Shown here: one piece after another, positions 7,510 through 12,791 of the stretch
Layout of the letters: the number at the start of each line of letters is the position of its first letter
How positions within the stretch are numbered: the stretch's first letter is position 1
Origin: CAXRGH01 sp964230195
Lineage (GTDB): Bacteria; Pseudomonadota; Gammaproteobacteria; Enterobacterales; Alteromonadaceae
NCBI GenBank assembly: GCA_964230195.1
Contig: CAXRGH010000145.1
Span: 1-12,791, forward strand
DNA length: 12,791 nucleotides
Reading direction: 5' to 3'
Program-made: the position numbers and the translations under genes
Notes under the pieces: generated by a model
The model's database searches: none
Seen by the model: the letters and a program-made list of their open reading frames with translations, nothing else
Told to the model about the DNA's origin: nothing

Positions 7510-8016
7510 ATGGAAATAATAGACGTAAAGTCACTAACCGAGAGTGAAGATACATTGTGTTTGCTGCTCACAGATTGTGTTGAAAGTGGTAGCTCCGTTG
7601 GTTTTCTTACCCCCGTGAATCCGCAGCACATTCGGCAGTATTGGCAGGGTATTGCCAAGGATATCACCGCCCAAAAGCGTCAATTATTTGTGATATTTGA
7701 GGGGCAAAAAGCCATTGCATCAGTTCAACTCGCCCTGTGCTCGAAACCAAACGGTACTCACCGAGGAGAAGTGGAAAAGTTAATGGTTCATTCAGAAGCT
7801 CGCGGACAAGGCTTAAGTAAATTACTCATGACCCACCTTGAACAACAAGCACGTGCACTCGAGTTAAAATTATTAGTCCTAGACACTCGCTTGGGGGATA
7901 TTGCCTCCACGCTATACCGAAAGATGGGTTTTCAGGAGGCTGGGGAGATCCCAGATTTCACTCAAAATGCTAACGGTGATTTGGAGGCTACAGTACTGTT
8001 TTACAAACGGTTGTAG
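7510..8016 (+). CDS. GNAT family N-acetyltransferase (second of tandem pair)
   Basis: The 168-residue protein has motif A, E-V-E-K-L-M-V-H-S-E-A-R-G-Q-G-L-S (R98, G99, G101), a following L-L-M-T-H-L helix, and the C-terminal L-Y-R-K-M-G-F-Q-E-A-G signature (135-145) typical of small-molecule GNATs. The ATG follows the TAG of the previous gene with zero bases between them. Its only upstream ribosome binding candidate, GGTGA, lies inside the previous gene's final codons, so translational coupling is likely. The two proteins share the fold but are clearly divergent, so this is not a recent duplication. Substrate unknown. It ends 23 bases from the convergent methyltransferase gene. Confidence 0.88.
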   Translation: MEIIDVKSLTESEDTLCLLLTDCVESGSSVGFLTPVNPQHIRQYWQGIAKDITAQKRQLFVIFEGQKAIASVQLALCSKPNGTHRGEVEKLMVHSEARGQGLSKLLMTHLEQQARALELKLLVLDTRLGDIASTLYRKMGFQEAGEIPDFTQNANGDLEATVLFYKRL

Positions 8017-8039
8017 ATTATTGCCAAAGCCGTTCCGCA

Positions 8040-8981
8040 CTATCGCTTCGCAATAATGATGTCACGAACAATGGATTCACTCATGCGATGTGCAAGATCG
8101 CATTCCACAAGCGTGAATCCAGCCGCTTCAAAACAAGCTTCTACCTGCGGTCGTTTGGGATTGTTTTTATTGTAAGCAATGACCACTACACCATGCTGTT
8201 TTAAACAGTCATACCAGCCATTAACACATGCTTCTATTAAGCCTAACGGATTGCGGTCAGTTTGCGATGCAAAGTGCTGCACGCCATACGGTAGGTCGGA
8301 TAGGATCAGGTCAAACTTTTCTTTTTTAAAGAGAGTGGTAGGTTGACTTCCATCCCCTTGAACCATCCTAAAATCGGCTCCTTCTGCAGCGAAGTCTATG
8401 TACTTGCCCAGCCCCTTCTTGTTAGCTTTACCAATAAACCCGTCACGCATTTGATGTTTCTGACGATGGATCTTGCTCCATTTTTTCACGGTCCTTTGAA
8501 CATCGCCAATGGCATCAGTGTCAATTTCAATTCCACGTGCCGTGAGTCCGTAACGCACAGCCCAGAGCAAAGTCGTTGCTCTACCACACATTGGATCTAA
8601 TACTTTAATTCCGGTTCGGCCGGCAAGTTGAGACAGGCCAACAGAAAACAGTAATTGGGTCAGACGTTCATTGGTTTTACCTTTAAACTTACTACCAAAC
8701 ACAAAGTCAGGATGTAATGCAAAAGAGGGAGCAACATCCATTGGGATGAGTCCTTCACCATGGACTTCAAATATCCCCTGAACAAATGACAAACGCATAA
8801 TCTCAGGCAATACACGCTGATCGACGGTCACTTCAAAAAAATTCAATAGGCCATGAGAACGCAATTGAATGTTCGTTTCAGGTAAGCATAAAGCCAGTTC
8901 AGTTTCTGCGACCTTCAATGCTTCAGCAAAGTACGCGCCTTGTGTTTCGGGAGATACTTGGATAGCAATGGTTTTATTCAT
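8040..8981 (-). CDS. TRM11/TrmG10-like SAM-dependent RNA methyltransferase
   Basis: A 313-residue Rossmann-fold methyltransferase of the UPF0020 / N2-guanosine type. Motif I is V-L-D-P-M-C-G-R-A-T (127-136), the acidic ribose-binding position is E152 in G-I-E-I-D, and motif IV is S-D-L-P-Y-G (228-233). S-D-L/M-P-F/Y-G variants of N-P-P-Y are known from THUMPD and Trm11 relatives, which methylate guanine N2 in tRNA. A lysine/arginine-rich insertion (163-195) could contact RNA. The first ~100 residues may be a reduced RNA-binding module, but I cannot confirm a THUMP domain. AGG (on the minus strand) lies about seven bases before the ATG at 8981. It follows the erpA terminator, so it likely has its own promoter. 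Substrate is inferred from family only. Confidence 0.85.
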   Translation of the reverse strand: MNKTIAIQVSPETQGAYFAEALKVAETELALCLPETNIQLRSHGLLNFFEVTVDQRVLPEIMRLSFVQGIFEVHGEGLIPMDVAPSFALHPDFVFGSKFKGKTNERLTQLLFSVGLSQLAGRTGIKVLDPMCGRATTLLWAVRYGLTARGIEIDTDAIGDVQRTVKKWSKIHRQKHQMRDGFIGKANKKGLGKYIDFAAEGADFRMVQGDGSQPTTLFKKEKFDLILSDLPYGVQHFASQTDRNPLGLIEACVNGWYDCLKQHGVVVIAYNKNNPKRPQVEACFEAAGFTLVECDLAHRMSESIVRDIIIAKR

Positions 8982-9061
8982 AACGTGACCTAATCATAGA
9001 ATGTCGGAAATACTGCATTCCACATTCTCTCAGTGATGTGGCGTAAGCATTGACCGATAGA

Positions 9062-9091
9062 AACTAAAAAGCCACTGAAAAACAGTGGCTT
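9062..9091 (-). terminator. Rho-independent terminator downstream of erpA
   Basis: On the minus strand AAGCCACTG (9091-9083), a 5-base loop and CAGTGGCTT (9077-9069) form a perfect 9-bp stem followed by a T-run. The hairpin starts 21 bases after the erpA stop and separates erpA from the methyltransferase gene. Confidence 0.9.
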
Positions 9092-9111
9092 AAAACGTAA
9101 ACAAGATAACT

Positions 9112-9456
9112 TTAAATGCTGAATGATGCACCACAACCACAGGTAGTGGTTGCGTTTGGATTATTCACAAAAAAGCGTGAACCTTCTAATCCCTCAGTGT
9201 AATCAACCACACCACCTACCAAATATTGAAGACTCATTGGGTCAACCACAAGCGTGACTTCATCTTTTTCAATCGTCATATCACCTTCATTAACTTTTTC
9301 ATCAAAGGTAAAGCCGTATTGAAAGCCAGAACAACCGCCACCGGTCACATAGACACGTAGTTTCAAATTCGGGTTTTCTTCTTCAGTGATCAAACCCTTT
9401 ACTTTTTGGGCTGCGGCATCAGAAAACTCGATAGGAAATGCGGATTCAACTGTCAT
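9112..9456 (-). CDS. erpA: Iron-sulfur cluster insertion protein ErpA
   Basis: ErpA is an A-type carrier that receives Fe-S clusters from the Isc or Suf machinery and delivers them to apoproteins, including the isoprenoid enzymes IspG/IspH. The 114-residue product has the same length as E. coli ErpA and is almost colinear with it, including N-L-K-L-R-V-Y-V-T-G-G-G-C-S-G-F-Q-Y-G and the C-terminal T-C-G-C-G. The three cluster-binding cysteines are C42, C106 and C108, identical in position to E. coli. GAGGT lies six or seven bases upstream of the ATG. A candidate promoter lies in the 72-base gap behind the coiled-coil gene, and a strong terminator follows, so it may be transcribed alone or with the upstream gene. 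No clear IscR-type site was found. Confidence 0.98.
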   Translation of the reverse strand: MTVESAFPIEFSDAAAQKVKGLITEEENPNLKLRVYVTGGGCSGFQYGFTFDEKVNEGDMTIEKDEVTLVVDPMSLQYLVGGVVDYTEGLEGSRFFVNNPNATTTCGCGASFSI

Positions 9457-9492
9457 GGGTACCTCAAACTGCTCCGTTTGGAAATTCCCCGT

Positions 9493-9521
9493 ATTATCTT
9501 ACAGATGGGCTGTTTCCGCAA
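9493..9521 (-). promoter_or_regulatory. Candidate sigma-70 promoter for erpA
   Basis: On the minus strand TTGCGG (9521-9516), a 17-base spacer and GATAAT (9498-9493) form a plausible promoter: three of six and five of six to consensus. Transcription would begin about 30 bases before the erpA ATG. Confidence 0.4.
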
Positions 9522-9528
9522 CCCAAAC

Positions 9529-10221
9529 TCAACGAATAGGCCACTCGAATCGTTGTTCGTGTGTCACGTTACGGCGTTTTGAGGTAACTACATTCGCTTT
9601 TACCAGCAGCTCCTCTGGAATAAATCCCACGGGTAACTCTAATACCTGACTAACGGTTTCAAAATATTTGAAAGAAAATGAGAGGGGAACAATGATGTCA
9701 TTTTTGGTAAAGGGCTGATACACATGTGGCTCTCCGTTCAAACTACCAAACACCTCAAAGGTAATACTGCCTTTCACTGGTCGCACTTTACTTTGTTTTT
9801 GCATTAAGGTCGCTGAGAAGGTGTAGAAGCCGTCACTCTTTCGCGGTTTCACATCAATAGAATAAATCTCAAACCCATCGGCGGTTAATTCGGGTGCCAT
9901 CACCTGTTGGTAGAATGACACGGTTTTTCTCAAGTCATTCGCGGTATTAAGCTCGGTTTGCAGTTGATTTTGTATTGACTGGTTCGTCAATTTAGCCACT
10001 TCAAGTTCAACGCTCAAAATATTAATTTGGCGCGTGAGTCTGTGGTTCTCTTGGTTCAACTGCTCAACATTCTGAGTTAAGCTGTTGATTGTGAGTTGGC
10101 TCTTCTCTGCTGCTGGGTGACCATACCAAAAACCAGCAAATGCAGCTCCACCAACGACAATTATCGCCAATAGATAAAATCGAAAAACACCCAATTTTAA
10201 TTTAATTTGCTCTGCACTCAC
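9529..10221 (-). CDS. Membrane-anchored coiled-coil protein, DUF6776-like
   Basis: With the start chosen here the product is 230 residues: a short cytoplasmic N-terminus rich in K/R, one transmembrane helix (about 13-31), a coiled coil (about 40-105, leucine/glutamine/asparagine heptads), and a C-terminal beta-rich domain in the periplasm. The layout and position next to erpA fit the uncharacterised DUF6776 family as I remember it; no function is known. The frame is open to 10347, overlapping the divergent clcA start by 23 bases. The GTG at 10221 is preferred because GGGAAG precedes it, it leads directly into the membrane segment, and the clcA promoter lies in the extra region. An ATG at 10314 (adding 31 residues) remains possible. 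It precedes erpA on the same strand by 72 bases. Confidence 0.72.
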   Translation of the reverse strand: MSAEQIKLKLGVFRFYLLAIIVVGGAAFAGFWYGHPAAEKSQLTINSLTQNVEQLNQENHRLTRQINILSVELEVAKLTNQSIQNQLQTELNTANDLRKTVSFYQQVMAPELTADGFEIYSIDVKPRKSDGFYTFSATLMQKQSKVRPVKGSITFEVFGSLNGEPHVYQPFTKNDIIVPLSFSFKYFETVSQVLELPVGFIPEELLVKANVVTSKRRNVTHEQRFEWPIR

Positions 10222-10267
10222 CCGAACTTCCCATGCCCTGTAGCAAACGTTTGATGTACGCTTGAAT

Positions 10268-10296
10268 TGTTTAAAGGCACTAGCTTGTGATAAAAT
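10268..10296 (+). promoter_or_regulatory. Candidate promoter for the CLC gene
   Basis: TTGTTT (10268-10273), a 17-base spacer and TAAAAT (10291-10296), with TG one base before the -10 (extended -10 TGATAAAAT). Transcription would begin near 10303, about 22 bases before the ATG at 10325. It lies in the divergent gap if the coiled-coil gene starts at 10221. Confidence 0.5.
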
Positions 10297-10324
10297 CTCA
10301 TGAAATTCAACCATATTTAACACT

Positions 10325-12004
10325 ATGTTGCTCAATACCTTACGCACACGGTTGGCTTCGCCTCGCGCTTCGTATCAAATGTGTCTACTGGCTATTATTG
10401 CGGGTTGCAGTGCAGCGGCAGTTATTGTGATATTTCGTTTGGCCTTTGAGTACCTCCAACTCTTGTGGTTAAACTCCCCCGGACAATTCCACGAATTACT
10501 CTGGTATGAACGTCTTGTTCTTCCTGTTGCGGCAGTGGCTATCATCTTACTCTTTGCTCGTCTCACTGGACTAAAGTACTACCGCATGGGTGTGCCATTT
10601 GTTATCCATCGAGTTAAAAGACATTACGGTAACATTCCTTTCCCTACATTTCTTAATCAGTTTTTTGGCGGAGCGATTGCACTTGCCAGTGGTTTTGGTG
10701 TCGGTAAAGAGGGCCCGTCAGTTCATTTGGGGGCAGCCAGTAGCGGATTCATTGGGCATTTTCTGAAGCTTCCGTTAAACAGTATACGGATTCTTGCAGG
10801 CTGCGGGATTTCTGCCGGTATCGCCGCCTGTTTTAACACCCCTTTTGCAGCGGTTATTTTTGTTATGGAAGTGGTGTTAAGAGAATACAAGGTTCATATT
10901 TTCATCCCTGTCATGTTGGCCGCTGCTTGTGGCTCTCTGATAACAAAATTAGTATTTGGCGAGGGACATGCACTGGATTTTCTTTCATTCACTACATTAA
11001 ACCCCTGGGTTTATTGGTATCTTATTCCATGTGGAATGGTATTGGGGGTTGTTGCTTCACTATTCAATCGTCAACTGATTCACACAATGAAAGCCTTTGG
11101 CAAGCTCTCCATGACCAAACGTTTATTTATTGCTGGCGTGAGCACTGGTGTCATTGGTAGCTTACTACCTCACGCAATGGGGGCAAGCTTAGAGGCAATA
11201 GCACCTTTTATTGAGAACAGTACTGATATTGACATTATTGCGTTGTTGCTCGTGGCGAAAATGGTGATGACCATCCTCGCTATCGCGTTAGGTATTCCAG
11301 GCGGGATTATTGGTCCTGTCTTTGGGTTTGGTATGCTGGCAGGCCTAATATTGCTGTACCCACTTAACACTCTAACCCCAGGATTGGTGGATAATTCGGA
11401 TAATTTTGCACTGCTAGGAATGGCCGGTATGCTAGCCTCAGTACTACATGCGCCACTCTCCGCCCTATCTGCGGTTATGGAGCTATCCATGACGCCAGAA
11501 GTTATTATGCCCGCCATGCTTGTGATTGTGCCAGCTTACATAACCTCTGTGCAGTTAATGAAAAATCGTTCCATTTTCTTGCAACAGCTTGACCATCAGA
11601 AGCTACCCTACACTCAGTCCTCACTGAGAGAAACATTACAACGCCACGGAGTGCTCAGTGCTCTGGATAAAAACTTTAGTGTTATGACCACTGACAACTC
11701 CCATACACAAATTCAAGCGCTAGCAGGAAGCCACTCCCACACACAATTAATCCCAACTCACCAAACCGATATCCCCTATTATTGGCTTCATCATGAAGGG
11801 CAACCCTTCCAGGCGTATGAACAATCATTGTTGGGATACCCTCTGAGAGGACTGAGTCATCAAGCAACGCTAGCTGAGGCTTATGAATTACTCGAAAATA
11901 CTCGTAAGGGTGCAGTGTACGTTTATAATAAAACACCGAACGATATTATTGGAATTGTTAAGTGGTCTACGATCCGTAGCTATTTAACGCAAGAACGTTA
12001 TTGA
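10325..12004 (+). CDS. CLC-family chloride channel/transporter with C-terminal CBS-like region
   Basis: The 559-residue protein is an inner-membrane CLC protein with many hydrophobic segments through about residue 410, followed by a cytoplasmic tail. The second CBS motif is recognisable near 500-555 (A-T-L-A-E-A-Y-E-L-L ... G-I-V-K-W); the first is degenerate. The gating glutamate is present in GVGKEGP (E129). Other key positions differ from E. coli ClcA: the GSGIP serine is Met88 (R-M-G-V-P), the GIFAP phenylalanine is Ile329 (G-I-I-G-P), the anion-coordinating tyrosine is probably Phe418, and the internal proton glutamate (E203) is Val183 in F-V-M-E-V-V. These alignments were made by eye. 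Whether it carries chloride, and whether as channel or antiporter, is open, so no clcA/clcB symbol is assigned. hemJ follows after 17 bases, suggesting cotranscription. No good ribosome binding site precedes the ATG. Confidence 0.9.
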   Translation: MLLNTLRTRLASPRASYQMCLLAIIAGCSAAAVIVIFRLAFEYLQLLWLNSPGQFHELLWYERLVLPVAAVAIILLFARLTGLKYYRMGVPFVIHRVKRHYGNIPFPTFLNQFFGGAIALASGFGVGKEGPSVHLGAASSGFIGHFLKLPLNSIRILAGCGISAGIAACFNTPFAAVIFVMEVVLREYKVHIFIPVMLAAACGSLITKLVFGEGHALDFLSFTTLNPWVYWYLIPCGMVLGVVASLFNRQLIHTMKAFGKLSMTKRLFIAGVSTGVIGSLLPHAMGASLEAIAPFIENSTDIDIIALLLVAKMVMTILAIALGIPGGIIGPVFGFGMLAGLILLYPLNTLTPGLVDNSDNFALLGMAGMLASVLHAPLSALSAVMELSMTPEVIMPAMLVIVPAYITSVQLMKNRSIFLQQLDHQKLPYTQSSLRETLQRHGVLSALDKNFSVMTTDNSHTQIQALAGSHSHTQLIPTHQTDIPYYWLHHEGQPFQAYEQSLLGYPLRGLSHQATLAEAYELLENTRKGAVYVYNKTPNDIIGIVKWSTIRSYLTQERY

Positions 12005-12021
12005 TAAAAACAGGAACGCTT

Positions 12022-12450
12022 ATGTTACTTTGGTTCAAAGCCCTCCATATTTTCTTCATGCTGGCATGGATGGCAGGCATCTTTTATCTGCCTCGCTTGA
12101 TGGTCTATAACGCTGCCAGCAATAATCCTGATGTAAAACAGCAGTTAAATATTATGCAGCGACGACTGTGGCTCTTTGTGACTCCCTTCGCGATATTAAC
12201 CTTAATTTTTGGCCTACTGCTCATTCATAGCTACGGCGTGGCATGGCTAAAAGTGTCTGTTTGGCTCCATATCAAAATCGTTTTGGTTGTACTGCTCTAT
12301 GTTTATCATGGCTATTTATACCGCCTCAATAAACAGTTCGCAGCGGATAACAATCAACATTCTGCTAAATTTTATCGGATACTCAATGAGTCCCCCGTGC
12401 TTTTGGTATTTGCTATTGTGGCACTGGCCATCATTAAACCCTTTATGTAG
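12022..12450 (+). CDS. hemJ: Protoporphyrinogen IX oxidase HemJ
   Basis: HemJ oxidises protoporphyrinogen IX to protoporphyrin IX, the penultimate step of heme synthesis, in the inner membrane; it replaces HemG or HemY in many bacteria. The 142-residue product has four hydrophobic segments and the family signatures W-F-K-A-L-H-I (His9), W-M-A-G-I-F-Y-L-P-R-L (16-26), W-L-H-I-K (His83, Lys85), the Y-H at His96, and the C-terminal R-I-L-N-E-S-P. After L-P-R-L-M-V-Y the usual His appears to be Asn30. The frame opens at a TTG at 12001, overlapping the CLC stop. The ATG at 12022 is chosen because AGGA (12012-12015) lies six bases upstream and the protein then begins at the normal family N-terminus. 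It probably shares a transcript with the CLC gene; no terminator is visible after it. Confidence 0.92.
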   Translation: MLLWFKALHIFFMLAWMAGIFYLPRLMVYNAASNNPDVKQQLNIMQRRLWLFVTPFAILTLIFGLLLIHSYGVAWLKVSVWLHIKIVLVVLLYVYHGYLYRLNKQFAADNNQHSAKFYRILNESPVLLVFAIVALAIIKPFM

Positions 12451-12463
12451 CGCACGAAAATTA

Positions 12464-12504
12464 GACTGGCAGTCACAATAAAACCTGACGTCAGTCACAT
12501 AAAA
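12464..12504 (+). promoter_or_regulatory. Palindromes and direct repeat upstream of pyrB
   Basis: Between hemJ and pyrB lie an 11-base palindrome GACTGGCAGTC (12464-12474), a 10-base perfect palindrome CTGACGTCAG (12485-12494), and a near-identical direct repeat CAGTCACAATAAAA (12470-12483) / CAGTCACATAAAA (12492-12504) with starts 22 bases apart, about two helical turns. TATTAT at 12510-12515 could be the pyrB -10 box, with a weak -35 (CTGACG) inside the second palindrome. This arrangement suits a regulator site, but the regulator is unknown. Confidence 0.45.
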
Positions 12505-12542
12505 TTTGTTATTATTACGCAAACCATCAACTGGACAGAAAC

Positions 12543-12791
12543 ATGACAAACTTAACGGGAAGCCATATTCTATCGGTCAATCAATTCAACCGAGATGTCA
12601 TTGAACGCATATTCGCGACCGCTGACAAAATGTTGCCCTATGCTCAACGTCAAAAGCGCACCGAGGTGCTTAACGGCGCCATTCTCGGCAATCTATTTTT
12701 TGAACCCAGCACACGAACGCGGGTGAGTTTTGGTACTGCATTTAACTTACTCGGCGGTGAGGTAAGAGAGACAACCGGTATGAGCAGTTCT
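12543..12791 (+). CDS. pyrB: Aspartate carbamoyltransferase catalytic subunit PyrB (5' part, cut by window end)
   Basis: Aspartate carbamoyltransferase condenses carbamoyl phosphate with aspartate in the first committed step of pyrimidine synthesis. The 83 visible residues begin with N-L-T-G-S-H-I-L-S-V-N-Q-F and carry the carbamoyl-phosphate binding motif F-F-E-P-S-T-R-T-R-V-S-F (S56, T57, R58, T59). The following G-G-E-V-R-E-T-T-G-M-S-S-S is typical of the Alteromonas/Shewanella/Vibrio type of PyrB. Ornithine carbamoyltransferase is unlikely given the S-H-I-L-S-V-N-Q-F start. GGA (12533-12535) sits seven bases before the ATG. The frame is open to the window edge. A 92-base gap with possible regulatory repeats separates it from hemJ; no pyrL-like leader peptide with attenuator was recognised. 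Confidence 0.95.
   Translation, partial: MTNLTGSHILSVNQFNRDVIERIFATADKMLPYAQRQKRTEVLNGAILGNLFFEPSTRTRVSFGTAFNLLGGEVRETTGMSSS

Noticed and set aside
10222..10324. Fluoride riboswitch upstream of the CLC gene
   Set aside because: Looked for because of the Met at the GSGIP position, but I see no match to the riboswitch's conserved core, and the predicted leader is only about 22 bases.
11170..11517. Antisense 115-codon open frame inside the CLC gene
   Set aside because: It is a shadow of a well-supported membrane protein gene; its composition simply reflects the opposite-strand codons.
12451..12542. pyrL-type leader peptide and attenuator before pyrB
   Set aside because: There is no short open frame followed by a GC-rich hairpin and T-run; the palindromes are too short for an attenuator.
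1..12791. CRISPR array, tRNA, rRNA, prophage or intact insertion sequence
   Set aside because: No regularly spaced repeats, clover-leaf sequence, rRNA signature, integrase or transposase frame was seen.

Overview
The window looks like chromosome from a marine gammaproteobacterium, most likely in or near the Alteromonadales (Alteromonas/Shewanella-like). This rests on protein similarity recalled from memory: a RapA-RluA pair as in E. coli, an ErpA almost colinear with the E. coli protein, a HemJ-type protoporphyrinogen oxidase, and a PyrB start of the type seen in Alteromonas, Shewanella and Vibrio. The genus is an inference. Most of the window is ordinary core genome.

Left end (1-1603): a visibly AT-richer stretch with two unrelated single-gene lipoproteins of unknown function on the + strand. 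They are separated and followed by non-coding DNA carrying short direct repeats and hairpins. This is the only part that looks accessory. Integron cassettes or remnants of a repeat element are possible explanations, but neither is proven.

Middle (1604-8981): a PIN-PhoH ATPase/nuclease gene on the - strand diverges across a 350-bp intergenic region from rapA (RNA polymerase recycling ATPase). rapA overlaps rluA (23S/tRNA pseudouridine synthase) by one base in a TAATG junction. Next comes a tandem pair of GNAT acetyltransferase genes abutting with no gap. Convergent to them is a TRM11/TrmG10-like SAM-dependent RNA methyltransferase gene. Several of these genes (RapA, RluA, PhoH, methyltransferase) act on RNA or transcription.

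Right part (9062-12791): the - strand carries a membrane-anchored coiled-coil protein (DUF6776-like) followed by erpA (Fe-S cluster insertion), closed by a strong rho-independent terminator. Divergent from these, on the + strand, is a CLC-family anion channel/transporter gene, then hemJ (heme biosynthesis) 17 bases downstream. The 5' end of pyrB (pyrimidine synthesis) is cut by the window edge; a short region with two palindromes and a 22-bp-spaced direct repeat precedes it.

Starts were moved from the longest open frame where the ribosome binding site, promoter or family alignment argued for it (phoH, rapA, hemJ, the DUF6776-like gene). I see no rRNA, tRNA, CRISPR array, intact insertion sequence or phage gene. 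I did not find a convincing new multi-gene system. The points most worth a second look are the CLC protein's altered ion-binding residues, the left-end lipoprotein/repeat region and the pyrB upstream elements.
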